Under the pieces are notes generated by a model, which made no database searches, was not told the DNA's origin, and saw only the letters and a list, made by a program, of their open reading frames with translations. This document shows positions 1 to 9,038 of a stretch of 64,000 nucleotides of DNA, in pieces. A program made the position numbers and the translations under genes. How positions within the stretch are numbered: position 1 is the first letter of the stretch; each line of letters opens with the position of its first letter. Source of the stretch: Acidimicrobiia bacterium (GTDB taxonomy: Bacteria > Acidobacteriota > Vicinamibacteria > Vicinamibacterales > UBA2999); NCBI GenBank assembly GCA_016871275.1, contig VFZG01000006.1, positions 62,001 to 126,000 of the forward strand, in the 5' to 3' direction.

Positions 1-911
1 CTGGCGAGCGCCGATCCGGTCGCACCCGCGAGGTGACTGATCGCGGTCGCTGCCACGACGTTGCTCAGCATGTGCCGGCCCGGTAGTTGCACCGCCGCCA
101 GCGGCAGCAGCGGGATGTCGCCTTCCGACGTGCGCTGCCACACGAAGCCGTTGCCGACATGGACGTCGGCGGCGCTGTGATCCACGCCGTAGCTCACGAC
201 GCGGGCTCGAACGTTGGTTGCCATGCCAGTGGCCTCCGCGCTGTCTGCGTTGACGACCGCCCAGTCGTCAGCGCGCTGGTTGGCGAAAATGCGCCGTTTC
301 GCCGCCGCGTACGGCGCTTCGTCCGGATAACGGTCCAGGTGATCGGGTGAGAAGTTGAGCAGCGCCGCAATCCACGGACGGAACGTGTCGGTGGTCTCCA
401 GCTGGAAGCTGCTGGCCTCGATGACGTGCACGGTGTCGCTGGTCGAGTCGTCGACCTGCGCGCTCACCGGGTAGCCGATGTTCCCGCCGACCATGACGCG
501 GCGGCCTGACGCCTCGAGCATCCGGCCCACCAGCGTGGTGGTGGTGGACTTGCCCTTGGTGCCGGTGATCGCGACAATCGGCCCCTGCAGCCATCGGGAC
601 GCCAATTCCAGCTCACCGATGATCGGCACGCCGCTCGCCTTGGCGCGCAGCACCTCCGGCAAATCGAGCGGCACGCCCGGACTCATCACGATCAGGTGCG
701 CGGACTCGAACGTCCTGGCGTTGTGTCCGCCCAGTTCCAGCGACACTGCGGCCGCTCGCAATGCCGCTGCGCCGGGAATGTGCGCCTTGCGATCGGTCAG
801 CGTCACGGCCGCGCCGCGGCGCGCAAGCAGATGCGCGGCGGCGACACCGCTTCTGGCCGCTCCCACCACGAGCACCGCTTGACCCGACACGGAGAAGGTG
901 GCCGCCGTCAT
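1..911 (-). CDS. murD: MurD, UDP-MurNAc-L-Ala:D-Glu ligase (3' end beyond the window)
   Basis: Adds D-glutamate to UDP-MurNAc-L-alanine in the cytoplasm. About 303 codons of the usual ~450 are present; the C-terminal domain lies past the left edge. The N-terminus shows a nucleotide-fold stretch (VVGAARSGVAAA), and the ATP-binding loop GTKGKSTT lies at residues 117-124. The central domain contains an NFSPDHLDRY motif and AAKRRIF, which holds the lysine carbamylated in Mur ligases. The ATG at 911-909 overlaps the mraY stop as ATGA, implying translational coupling. It is the last dcw gene visible here; ftsW and murG, usual next genes, are not seen. Confidence 0.93.
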   Translation of the reverse strand, partial: MTAATFSVSGQAVLVVGAARSGVAAAHLLARRGAAVTLTDRKAHIPGAAALRAAAVSLELGGHNARTFESAHLIVMSPGVPLDLPEVLRAKASGVPIIGELELASRWLQGPIVAITGTKGKSTTTTLVGRMLEASGRRVMVGGNIGYPVSAQVDDSTSDTVHVIEASSFQLETTDTFRPWIAALLNFSPDHLDRYPDEAPYAAAKRRIFANQRADDWAVVNADSAEATGMATNVRARVVSYGVDHSAADVHVGNGFVWQRTSEGDIPLLPLAAVQLPGRHMLSNVVAATAISHLAGATGSALA

Positions 912-1993
912 CGCAGCTTCAATGTCGTCAGGCTGAACAGCGCGAACAGGATCGCAATGATCAGGAAACGGGTAATGACCTTGGGCTCTTCCCAGCCGCT
1001 CAACTCGAAGTGGTGGTGCAGCGGCGCCATCTTGAAGACGCGCTTGCCGCGCATCTTGAACGACGTCACCTGAATGACGACCGAGGCGGCCTCGAGCACG
1101 AAGACACCGCCGACGATCACCAGCAGCAGTTCCTGCTTGATCAACAGCGCCACCGTGGCCAGCGCGCCGCCCAGTGCCAGCGAACCGACGTCGCCCATGA
1201 AGATCTCGGCGGGGTGCGCGTTGTACCAGAGGAAGCCGAGGCTGGCGCCGACCAGCGCGCCGCAGAAGATCGTCAGCTCGGCCGCCGGCTCGAAGCGCAC
1301 CAGCAGCAGGTATTCGGCGAACACGCGGTGGCCGGTGACGTAGGCCAGCGCGGTGAACGCCGCGGCCGCCACCGCGAAGGTGCTGATCGCCAGGCCGTCG
1401 AGCCCGTCGGTCAGGTTGACGGCGTTGCTCCACGCCACCAGGAAGAACACCGCGAACGGCGCGTAGAGCCAGCCGAGATCGGGAATCAGCTGCTTGAAGA
1501 ACGGGAAGATCAGCCGGGTGTTGTACAGGTTCTCGGCGGCGAGCCACATCAGCACCAGGCTGACCAGCAGGCTGGCGAGGATCTGCAGGCCCATCTTGTA
1601 GCGCGGCCGCAAGCCACCCGAAGAGCGGCGCGTGATCTTCAGGTAGTCGTCGAGGAAGCCAATGCCGCCGAACGCGGCGGTCGACACGACCGCGATCCAC
1701 ACGAACGGGTTCGTCAGGTCGGCCCACAGCAGCGTCGGCACGAGTGCCGCCACGAGGATCAGCAGTCCGCCCATCGTCGGCGTGCCCGCCTTGGCGCGAT
1801 GTGATTCGGGCCCTTCCTGCCGGATCACCTGGCCGATCTGGAAATCGCGCAGCCGGCGAATCAGCCACGGCCCCATCACCAGGCCGATGACCAGCGCGGT
1901 CATGCTGGCGACCGCGGTCCGGAACGTGATGTAGCGCGTCACGTTGAGGACCGAAATCTCCGGGTAGAACGAGATCAGCAGGTGATACAGCAT
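908..1993 (-). CDS. mraY: MraY, phospho-MurNAc-pentapeptide translocase
   Basis: Integral membrane enzyme that transfers phospho-MurNAc-pentapeptide to undecaprenyl phosphate, making lipid I. It has 361 aa, normal for the family, with about ten hydrophobic helices. Family signatures are visible: the DD pair in GFLDDYLK, the NAVNLTDGLDGLA loop and the histidine cluster HHHFELSGW near the C-terminus. I chose ATG 1993 because the protein then begins MLYHLLISF, as in homologues. The same frame is open for 84 codons upstream, but that stretch overlaps murF and is Arg/Gly-rich shadow sequence. The start overlaps the murF stop as ATGA. Confidence 0.95.
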   Translation of the reverse strand: MLYHLLISFYPEISVLNVTRYITFRTAVASMTALVIGLVMGPWLIRRLRDFQIGQVIRQEGPESHRAKAGTPTMGGLLILVAALVPTLLWADLTNPFVWIAVVSTAAFGGIGFLDDYLKITRRSSGGLRPRYKMGLQILASLLVSLVLMWLAAENLYNTRLIFPFFKQLIPDLGWLYAPFAVFFLVAWSNAVNLTDGLDGLAISTFAVAAAAFTALAYVTGHRVFAEYLLLVRFEPAAELTIFCGALVGASLGFLWYNAHPAEIFMGDVGSLALGGALATVALLIKQELLLVIVGGVFVLEAASVVIQVTSFKMRGKRVFKMAPLHHHFELSGWEEPKVITRFLIIAILFALFSLTTLKLR

Positions 1994-3390
1994 CAGCCGA
2001 ACACCGCCGTGAGGTGCTCCACCACCAGATCGGTGCGTGAGCCCCGTGAACCCTTGACCAGCACGACGTCGCCCGGCGCGGTCTGGCTGCCGATGATCGG
2101 CGCCGCGTCGGCGCTGGTGTCGAAATGGGTGACTGCCGCGTGCGGCATCCCGGCGTCGATGGCCGCCTCGCCCATCGCACGCGCCGGCGCTCCGCCGATG
2201 GTGAACAGTTTCGCGAGCCGGCTGGCGGCAGCCGCCCGTCCGCATTCGCGATGCAGGGCCTCCGACAGATCGCCCAGCTCGAGCATCTCGCCGAGCACCG
2301 CGATGCGTCTCGCCGCCCAGGCCCGCGACACCACGTCGAGCGACTTGAGCAGCGCCGACGGGCTCGAGTTGTAGGAGTCGTCTATGACGATGACGCCGTT
2401 GGGCAGGCGCAGCACCGCGCCCCGGCGCGACGACGGCTTCAGCTGAGACGCCTTCTCGATGATGGTGTCGAGATCGATCCCCGTCTCGAGAGCCACGGCC
2501 GCGCTGGCGAGCACGTTCATCAGGTGACCGCGTCCGAGCAGCGGCACCTGCAGATCGCGGCGGCCGGCCTTGGTCTGCAGCGACGCGCGCGTGCCATCGA
2601 GGCCGAGATCCTCCACGTCGACAGCGCGAACGTCGGCGGACGGGGAGATGCCGAACGTCACGGTGCGGCCCGCAAACGCCGGCACCCGGGCCATGACGCG
2701 CGGATCATCGGCATTGGCCACCAGCAGCGTGTCGGCGGCCGCGCCTTCCAGGATTTCGCCCTTCGCGTCCGCGATCGCGTCCGCCGATCCGAAGTTGCCG
2801 ATGTGCGCCTCGCCGACGTTCGTCCACACGCGGACCTCGGGCGTCGCGACGCCGACCAGTGTCCGGATTTCTCCCGCGTGGTTCATGCCCAGTTCCATCA
2901 CCGCCACGTCGGCCCCGTGCCGCAGTTCCAGCATCGACAGTGGCAGCCCGAGGTGGTTGTTCAAGTTCCCTGCGTTCTTCACGACGCGGTATCGCGTGCC
3001 CACCAGCTCCGCGATGGTGTCTTTCGTGGTGGTCTTGCCGGCGCTGCCGGTGATCGCCACGACCTTCGCTCCCGACTCACGGCGCACGTAACGCGCCAGG
3101 TCCTGCAGCGCCCGCGTGGTGTCGGCCACCTCGATCACGAACGCGTCGTTGTTCTCACCCAGCGCAACCGCCCGGCTGACCACGATGCCCGCGGCGCGAC
3201 GCTTCGAGGCCGCGCCCACAAAGTCGTGACCGTCACGCCGCGCGACGATCGCGAAGAACAGGTCGCCCGACGCCATGGTCCTCGTGTCGATCGAGAACCC
3301 GGTCACGTACCGATCGCCATCGCCGGTCGCCAGCCGGCCGTTCACAGCCGCCGCAATCGTTCCCGCCGCCAGCGGTATTGGCGCACTCAC
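1993..3390 (-). CDS. murF: MurF, UDP-MurNAc-tripeptide:D-Ala-D-Ala ligase
   Basis: Completes the cytoplasmic UDP-MurNAc-pentapeptide by adding D-Ala-D-Ala. It has 465 aa, the usual size. The N-terminal substrate domain is followed by the ATP loop ITGSAGKTTTKD (around residue 115), the NAGNLNNHLGLPLS segment and VMELGMNHAGEI, all typical of MurF. A C-terminal Mur-ligase domain with YNSSPSALL follows. The start codon is GTG. A 49-bp gap separates it from murE, the longest spacing between the mur genes here, and nothing promoter-like stands out in it. Confidence 0.94.
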   Translation of the reverse strand: MSAPIPLAAGTIAAAVNGRLATGDGDRYVTGFSIDTRTMASGDLFFAIVARRDGHDFVGAASKRRAAGIVVSRAVALGENNDAFVIEVADTTRALQDLARYVRRESGAKVVAITGSAGKTTTKDTIAELVGTRYRVVKNAGNLNNHLGLPLSMLELRHGADVAVMELGMNHAGEIRTLVGVATPEVRVWTNVGEAHIGNFGSADAIADAKGEILEGAAADTLLVANADDPRVMARVPAFAGRTVTFGISPSADVRAVDVEDLGLDGTRASLQTKAGRRDLQVPLLGRGHLMNVLASAAVALETGIDLDTIIEKASQLKPSSRRGAVLRLPNGVIVIDDSYNSSPSALLKSLDVVSRAWAARRIAVLGEMLELGDLSEALHRECGRAAAASRLAKLFTIGGAPARAMGEAAIDAGMPHAAVTHFDTSADAAPIIGSQTAPGDVVLVKGSRGSRTDLVVEHLTAVFG

Positions 3391-3439
3391 GGTCGTTCCC
3401 GTCGCTGAGCCCTCAGTGCCTGTTCTGGCCCCATCTCCG

Positions 3440-4933
3440 CTACGTGTGCCTCCTGTGGCGCAGCGCCGCTCTCGCCACCTCGCCGTCGTCGAACGGCAGC
3501 ACTCGATCGCCGATCTGCTGGTACTTCTCGTGCCCCTTGCCGGCGATCAGCACGACGTCACCGGGCGCGGCGATCGCCACCGCGCGCTCGATGGCCGCCG
3601 CGCGATCGACCACCGACTCCATCGCCGGCGTTCGCGACGACGCCTGGCTGCCGGCGGGAATGCCGCGTTCGATCTCCTCGATGATGCGGGCCGGCTCTTC
3701 GGAGCGCGGGTTATCGGAGGTGATCACCACCACGTCGCTGAGCCGGGCGGCGACCATGCCCATCAGCGGCCGTTTCGATCGATCGCGGTCGCCGCCGCAG
3801 CCGAACACCGTGATCAGCCGTTTCGCCGACAGTGGCCTCGCCGTCTCGAGCAGGTTGCGGAGTGCATCGTCGGTGTGCGCGTAGTCGACCACCACGGTGA
3901 CGTCGTCGCTCACTTGCGACACCACTTCGAAACGGCCGGGGACCCCGGACAGTCCGGCGATGCCATGCTCGATCGCGTCGATCGGCAGGCCGAGCGCCGC
4001 GGCGGTCGCGGCGGCGGCGAGGATGTTGTAGACGTTCGGCTTGCCGACGAGCCGCGACGAGATCTGGATGGACGCGTTCGGGGTCTTCACCGCGAACCGC
4101 AGGCCGGAGAGCGTCATCTCGATCGGACCAGGCATGAAATCGGCCGGGGCGGTGATGCCGTAGGTGACCGGCGCCGTGGCGGTTTCCACCAGCGCCACGC
4201 CGCGCGGATCGTCGACGTTGATCACCCCGGGAGCGCCGTCGGGCAGCATTTCGAACAACCGGCGCTTGGCGGCGAAGTACGCCTCCATGTCTTCGTGGAA
4301 GTCGAGGTGGTCGCGCGTCAGGTTGCTGAACACGCCGGCGGCGAATCGCATGCCGTCGACGCGCTTCAGCGCCAGCGCGTGCGACGACACTTCCATGACC
4401 ACAGACCGGCATCCGTGCTGCAGCATCTCGCTCAACAACTGCTGCACGTCCGGCGACTCGGGCGTGGTGTGCGAGGCCTCGCGATCCTCACCGCCAATCC
4501 GGTAGGTCACGGTGCCCAGCATTCCGGCACGACGGCCCGCGGCGTCGAGGATGGCGGCCAGCAGATACGATGTCGTGGTCTTGCCGTTCGTTCCGGTGAC
4601 GCCGATGACCGGCATGCGCCGGCTTGGATGATCGAACAGGCGATCCGCGAGCAGGGCCAGCGCCAGCCGCGCATCGCGAACGGTGATCCACGGAATGGCC
4701 ACGGCGTCGGGGCGGGGCGATTCAGATACGACCGCCGCCGCACCCCGCGATGCCGCCTGCTGGACGAACGCACCGCCGTCGGCGCGTTGGCCTTTGAGCG
4801 CCACGAAGATGGCGCCGGCCACGACGTGGCGGGAGTCATAGGCGATGGCCGTAACCGGGACATCACCCGTGACCCCGGCCGGCGGGCTGGTCGCCAGGTG
4901 GCGCAGAGTGTCGATCGCGTCGCCGAGGATCAC
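3440..4933 (-). CDS. murE: MurE, UDP-MurNAc-L-Ala-D-Glu:meso-diaminopimelate ligase
   Basis: Adds the third stem-peptide residue. It has 497 aa. The ATP loop GVTGTNGKTTTS lies near residue 115, and the domain also has NLTRDHLDFH and AAKRRLF. The C-terminal domain carries SDNPRSEEPA; the DNPR motif is the established marker of meso-diaminopimelate rather than lysine specificity, so the cell wall is predicted to be DAP-type, as in most didermal bacteria. Translation begins at GTG 4933 and overlaps the ftsI stop as GTGA. Confidence 0.95.
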   Translation of the reverse strand: MILGDAIDTLRHLATSPPAGVTGDVPVTAIAYDSRHVVAGAIFVALKGQRADGGAFVQQAASRGAAAVVSESPRPDAVAIPWITVRDARLALALLADRLFDHPSRRMPVIGVTGTNGKTTTSYLLAAILDAAGRRAGMLGTVTYRIGGEDREASHTTPESPDVQQLLSEMLQHGCRSVVMEVSSHALALKRVDGMRFAAGVFSNLTRDHLDFHEDMEAYFAAKRRLFEMLPDGAPGVINVDDPRGVALVETATAPVTYGITAPADFMPGPIEMTLSGLRFAVKTPNASIQISSRLVGKPNVYNILAAAATAAALGLPIDAIEHGIAGLSGVPGRFEVVSQVSDDVTVVVDYAHTDDALRNLLETARPLSAKRLITVFGCGGDRDRSKRPLMGMVAARLSDVVVITSDNPRSEEPARIIEEIERGIPAGSQASSRTPAMESVVDRAAAIERAVAIAAPGDVVLIAGKGHEKYQQIGDRVLPFDDGEVARAALRHRRHT

Positions 4934-6990
4934 CGCTCCACTCCATTGCGCAGGGTGCGCGCCACGGTGGCCTGGTCTCCAAGGGCTCCAGTCGGACGCA
5001 GCTTGAAACGGCGATCGAGCACGAGCGTGGCGGTGGCGCCGGCGTCGTACGGCGATCCCGCCGGCGGATCCTGATCGACGACAACGCCGACGCCGTGCAT
5101 GCGGGCCATGAGTCCGAGCCGCGCGAGCTCGCGCAGCGCTTCGCGCGCGCTCATGCCGCGCAGATCGGGCAGGCCGCCGTCGGCCATGCTGGCGGGCATC
5201 GCCACGATGGCTGGAGTATTGACGACGGCGGCGGGCGCCACCGGCGCCTCCTGGTGGCGCGCCACCAGCACCGGCGGAGCGGGATTGATGGTCGGCGTGG
5301 TGCCGAGATGGCGCAGGCTGGCATCCGCGATCCGCTTGAAGATCGGGGCGGCAATGACGCCGCCCGTGTCACCGCCGACGCGCGGCGAATCCACCATCAC
5401 GATGATGGTCAGCGTCGGGTTGCGCGAGGGCACGAACCCGACGAACGAGACGTTCTGCTGGGCCTGCGAGTAGCGCCCGTTCACGAGTTTGTCGGCGGTG
5501 CCGGTTTTGCCGGCCACCGCATGGCTGACCAGCTGTGACCTCTTGCCCGTGCCGTCGGTGACGACCCGTTCCATGATGTCGGTGAGCGTGGCCGCCGTCT
5601 CGGGCAGGATGGCGCGCCGCACGGCCTTGGGCGGCACCACGGTGCGCTGCGATCCCTTGATGATCGCGCGCACGATGCGTGGCTCGTACAACGTTCCGCC
5701 GTTGGCAATCACGCTGGCGGCCGCGGCCATTTGCAGCGGCGTCACGCCGACCTGGTAGCCCATCGACACCGACGCCAGCGCGCTGTCATCGAGCCGCGAC
5801 GGATCCCACACGATGCCAGCGCTCTCGCCGGGAAAGTCGGGGGATGACGGTCGGCCAAAGCCGAAACGGCGGATGTACAGGCCCATCCGCTCCGCGCCGA
5901 GCTTCAAGCCGACCTTGATCGCGCCGACGTTGCTCGACTTGACGATCACATCGGTGAACGACAGCGGCCCATAGTCGTGGCCCATGTCGGTGATCGGCTT
6001 GCGGCCGGGGAAGGTGATCACGCCGCCCTGGGTGTCGACGATTTCGTCGGTGGTGATGACACGCTCCTGCAGGGCGGCCGATGCCGTCACGAGCTTGAAC
6101 GTCGAGCCCGGCTCATAAAGGTCCTGCACCGCGCGGTTCCGCCGAGCGCTCTCCGGCGCGTCGGCGTAGTCGTTCGGGTTGAACGTCGGATAGCTCGCCA
6201 GCGCGAGAATCTCGCCGGTCAGCGGATCCATCACCACCGCGCTACCGCCGTCGGCGCGCGCCGCCTCCACGCCGGCGCGCACTTCGCGCTCGGCGATGTA
6301 CTGCAGGTGTTCGTCAATGGTCAGTTCGAGCGAGCCACCGGCGGTGGGCGATCGCTCCAGCCGGCTGAACACGTGACGGCGCGCGTCGGTCTGCACCAAC
6401 AGCTTGCCCTCACGACCACGGACGGCCTTGTCGTAGGTGGCTTCGAGGCCGGCCAGGCCGACGTTGTCAAGGCCGACGTAGCCGAGTACGTGCGCGGCCA
6501 GCTCGCGGTTCGGATAGTAGCGCTTGCTTTCCTTGCGGAAGGCCACGCCATCGAGCTGCAGCGCGGCAACGCGCGTGGCCTGCAGCGGTGTGGCGCGGCG
6601 TCGCACGTAGGCAAACGAGCGCTTCGGCGACAGGCGTTCGATCAGCTCCTCGCGGTTCTTGCTGGTGCAGTCGTCGAGGGCGTCGCACAACGCGGTGGCG
6701 GTCTTGACCGGATCGGCGATCTCGGTCGGCACCGCGTAGATGGTGTCGGCATCGACGCTGTAGGCGAGCAGGCGGCCGCCGCGATCGAAGATCTCGCCTC
6801 GCTTGGCCGGCGCATCGATGGTGCTCAGCTGCTGCCGCTCGGCGCGCGCCACCAGCTCGGCATGCTGGATCACCTGCAGCACCACGAGGCGGGCGACAAT
6901 CGCCAGCGCCCACAGGCCCAGCACCACCGTCGCCACCATCAGGCGGCGCCTCAGCATCGGGCGCCACGAAGGATCTGATTGCACCGCCAC
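4930..6990 (-). CDS. ftsI: FtsI-type class B penicillin-binding protein with one PASTA domain
   Basis: Septal peptidoglycan transpeptidase, membrane-anchored with a periplasmic catalytic part. It has 686 aa. There is one N-terminal membrane helix (about residues 15-38), a dimerisation domain, then the transpeptidase domain. The acyl-enzyme motif is STFK (Ser296), followed by SSN and KTGT. A single C-terminal PASTA-like repeat begins at GLPDLRGMSAREAL; this makes it longer than E. coli FtsI and more like the Spo VD/PBP2x style of FtsI. The start codon is GTG, 21 nt after ftsL. Confidence 0.93.
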   Translation of the reverse strand: MAVQSDPSWRPMLRRRLMVATVVLGLWALAIVARLVVLQVIQHAELVARAERQQLSTIDAPAKRGEIFDRGGRLLAYSVDADTIYAVPTEIADPVKTATALCDALDDCTSKNREELIERLSPKRSFAYVRRRATPLQATRVAALQLDGVAFRKESKRYYPNRELAAHVLGYVGLDNVGLAGLEATYDKAVRGREGKLLVQTDARRHVFSRLERSPTAGGSLELTIDEHLQYIAEREVRAGVEAARADGGSAVVMDPLTGEILALASYPTFNPNDYADAPESARRNRAVQDLYEPGSTFKLVTASAALQERVITTDEIVDTQGGVITFPGRKPITDMGHDYGPLSFTDVIVKSSNVGAIKVGLKLGAERMGLYIRRFGFGRPSSPDFPGESAGIVWDPSRLDDSALASVSMGYQVGVTPLQMAAAASVIANGGTLYEPRIVRAIIKGSQRTVVPPKAVRRAILPETAATLTDIMERVVTDGTGKRSQLVSHAVAGKTGTADKLVNGRYSQAQQNVSFVGFVPSRNPTLTIIVMVDSPRVGGDTGGVIAAPIFKRIADASLRHLGTTPTINPAPPVLVARHQEAPVAPAAVVNTPAIVAMPASMADGGLPDLRGMSAREALRELARLGLMARMHGVGVVVDQDPPAGSPYDAGATATLVLDRRFKLRPTGALGDQATVARTLRNGVER

Positions 6991-7011
6991 CGGTTGCTCG
7001 ACGCGTTCGGA

Positions 7012-7407
7012 TTACCGCGATGCGACGACGGACGTGGCCGGCGGCGCCGGCGGCGTCACCCGCTCGAGAATCACCGTCTCGCCGTCGCCGGGCGTGACCA
7101 TGCCGAGCCGCTCGGTGGCGAGCTTCTCGATGCGCTGCGGCGAGCGCAGCGTTTCCATCTCCAGGCGCAGGTGGCGGTTGATGTCGCTCTCGGCAGCGCG
7201 ATCGCGCTGCATCTGCTCCAGCCGGTAACCGTGCCGCAACAGCTCGAAGTGCTGCCACGCGGAGAACAGCAACGCCAGCACCAGCACCACACCAACGCCG
7301 AGCGACTGCCACAGGCCCCGCAACCGGCGCTCATCGACTTCGCGGACGATCTGGTTGTTGCGGAAGTCCCTGCGAATCTCGTATTCGAAGGTTCCTGCCT
7401 TGTTCAT
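7012..7407 (-). CDS. ftsL: FtsL-like division protein
   Basis: Small bitopic membrane protein of 131 aa. It has a charged cytoplasmic N-terminus, one transmembrane helix (about residues 34-54), then a heptad-rich coiled-coil segment (LRHGYRLEQMQRDRAAE onward) ending in a Pro-rich tail. Sequence conservation of FtsL is low. The call rests on this topology and on its fixed place between rsmH and ftsI in dcw clusters. In other bacteria FtsL partners FtsB/FtsQ and activates FtsWI. A strong purine-rich ribosome site (AAGGGGGG) lies just before ATG 7407. Confidence 0.8.
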   Translation of the reverse strand: MNKAGTFEYEIRRDFRNNQIVREVDERRLRGLWQSLGVGVVLVLALLFSAWQHFELLRHGYRLEQMQRDRAAESDINRHLRLEMETLRSPQRIEKLATERLGMVTPGDGETVILERVTPPAPPATSVVASR

Positions 7408-7455
7408 ATGCCCCCCCTTGCCTGCCCGCCGAAGCTCACTCGAGCGACGGCGGAT

Positions 7456-8385
7456 TCACACTCGAACGGCAGCGCGCAGCTTGGCGCTGCGCGCCCGCGG
7501 ATTGGCGGCCGCCTCGGCGTCCGAGGCGATCACCGGGTGCTTGGTCAGCACCGTCAACTGCGCGTCGTCACCCTTCGACAACGCGCGGAACGTGTGTTTC
7601 ACCACCCGGTCTTCAAGTGAGTGAAACGCGATCACGGCGATCCGCCCCCGGCCCTCCACCCCTTTGCGCACAGTCCGCGCGGCGGGCCCCTCCCCCTGCA
7701 GGCTCGCGACCGCCGAACCGATAAACGAATCGAGCCCGTCCAGCTCGCGGTTGACCCAGATGCGAAGCGCCTGGAAGGTGCGCGTCGCGGGATCGATCCG
7801 CTGCCGCGTCCGCGCGGCCACCGCTCGCCGCACGATCTCGCCCAGGCGTCCGGTCGTCTCGATGCGCCCGTGCTGCCGCGCCGCCACGATGGCCCGCGCC
7901 ACCTGCCGCGATCGCCGCTCTTCGCCGAACCGGTAAATCACGTCGGCGAGCTCCCGCTCGTCGACGCGACCGATCCACTCGGCCGCGGTCTCGCCCCTGC
8001 TGCGGTCCATCCGCATATCGAGGGGCTCGTCGCGGCGAAAGCTGAAGCCGCGGCCCTCGGCGTCGAGTTGCAGAGACGAGACGCCAAGATCCGCCAGCAG
8101 CCCGGCCACCTCTCCGACACCCTGCGCCGCGAGCACCGCCGCGATCTCGCGATAGTCGGCGTGGACCAGCGCGACGCGATCGCCGAATGGCGCCAGCGTG
8201 TCGCGCGCCAGCGCCAGCGCGTCGGTGTCGCGATCGATCCCGATGAGCCGCGACGCGCCGTGTTCGAGCAACATGCGCGCGTGACCGCCGAGACCGACCG
8301 TGCAATCGACGAACACGCCGCCACGCTCCGGCTGCAGGAGCGCGCGCACTTCGTCGACCAACACCGGAACATGCAGTTCCGACAA
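7456..8385 (-). CDS. rsmH: RsmH, 16S rRNA (cytosine1402-N4)-methyltransferase
   Basis: SAM-dependent methyltransferase (MraW) acting on the decoding centre of 16S rRNA. It has 309 aa, normal length. The N-terminal HVPVLVDEV and the SAM-binding DCTVGLGGHA are diagnostic; DLGVSSLQLD and a C-terminal AFHSLEDRVVKHTF also match the family. The start is TTG 8385, only 3 nt after the mraZ stop. No better ATG or GTG places HVPVL at the N-terminus. Confidence 0.95.
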   Translation of the reverse strand: MSELHVPVLVDEVRALLQPERGGVFVDCTVGLGGHARMLLEHGASRLIGIDRDTDALALARDTLAPFGDRVALVHADYREIAAVLAAQGVGEVAGLLADLGVSSLQLDAEGRGFSFRRDEPLDMRMDRSRGETAAEWIGRVDERELADVIYRFGEERRSRQVARAIVAARQHGRIETTGRLGEIVRRAVAARTRQRIDPATRTFQALRIWVNRELDGLDSFIGSAVASLQGEGPAARTVRKGVEGRGRIAVIAFHSLEDRVVKHTFRALSKGDDAQLTVLTKHPVIASDAEAAANPRARSAKLRAAVRV

Positions 8386-8388
8386 CGC

Positions 8389-8829
8389 TCAGATCCCGAA
8401 GTCGGACAGCGCCCGGGCGTCGTCGTCCGTGAACGGCTCGGAGAGCAGCTTGGCGACGAGACGCTCGTGGTTCCAGACCTCGAGAAAACTCACCTGGCCC
8501 AGGACGTCGACCTCGCCCGTGATCTGGGCGCTGTCACGCACGCGCGCGTGGATCACCACGCGGCCCTGCGTATCGAGCTCGCCTTCCTGGCCGTAAAAGT
8601 TCACGCGGTCCAAATAGCGCTGCCGCGAGGGGTTTGTGGAGGGCACCTGGTGCAGTCGACGCTCGAGGTCGAGCCACACCGGCATGGGGTAGATGCGTAC
8701 GGACAGCCCCGAGAGGCTCGTCACGAACAGCTTCGTGCCGTGATCTTTCTCAATGACGGCGCGAAAGGCGTTCGGAACCTTCAGACGGCCCTTATCATCG
8801 ATTTTTGCCGGCGAATTGCCTCTGAGCAC
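8389..8829 (-). CDS. mraZ: MraZ, transcriptional regulator of the dcw cluster
   Basis: DNA-binding SpoVT/AbrB-like protein that in E. coli represses its own operon. I place the start at GTG 8829 (146 aa, VLRGNSPAKIDDKGRLKVP). An in-frame GTG at 8853 would add eight residues, but that codon lies inside the operator repeats and almost at the predicted transcription start. With GTG 8829 a GGTGGA sits about 9 nt upstream. Two MraZ repeats are visible: DDKGRLKVPNAFR near the N-terminus and LDTQGRVVIHARVR in the second half. Confidence 0.93.
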   Translation of the reverse strand: MLRGNSPAKIDDKGRLKVPNAFRAVIEKDHGTKLFVTSLSGLSVRIYPMPVWLDLERRLHQVPSTNPSRQRYLDRVNFYGQEGELDTQGRVVIHARVRDSAQITGEVDVLGQVSFLEVWNHERLVAKLLSEPFTDDDARALSDFGI

Positions 8830-8838
8830 GCCGACACT

Positions 8839-8863
8839 TCCACCAAGCTCCACAAATTTCCAC
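8839..8863 (-). promoter_or_regulatory. Three MraZ boxes (GTGGA, 10-bp spacing)
   Basis: On the minus strand GTGGA occurs at 8863-8859, 8853-8849 and 8843-8839, each separated by 5 nt. MraZ is known to bind direct GTGGG/TGGG-type repeats at 10-bp spacing upstream of mraZ. The array covers the predicted +1 and the 5' untranslated leader, as expected for autorepression. The three pentamers are identical; the specific protein-DNA contact is inference. Confidence 0.8.
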
Positions 8864-8867
8864 GGAA

Positions 8868-8896
8868 ATAGTAGAGTGAGGCTATGCCAAAGTCAA
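8868..8896 (-). promoter_or_regulatory. Promoter of the dcw operon
   Basis: Minus-strand -35 TTGACT (8896-8891), a 17-nt spacer, then -10 TACTAT (8873-8868). This is close to the sigma70 consensus, and the predicted start near 8861 gives a ~32-nt leader to GTG 8829. It is the best -35/-10 pair seen in the window. Confidence 0.75.
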
Positions 8897-9038
8897 CGCT
8901 CAAATTGACCATAAACGATTGACTGGATGGGCGTTACGCTATTTGTTCGCCCTCTCCGCAACGCCTAGTGAGCGTCAAAATTTTGGCTACTAGCCACCGT
9001 GCTACGATTGCCGTTTTGAGTCCGAGGACTTTTTCCGC

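Noticed and set aside
8905-8924. Plus-strand TTGACC and TTGACT as ychF promoter
   Set aside because: No acceptable -10 at 16-18 nt and 115 bp or more from the ychF start.
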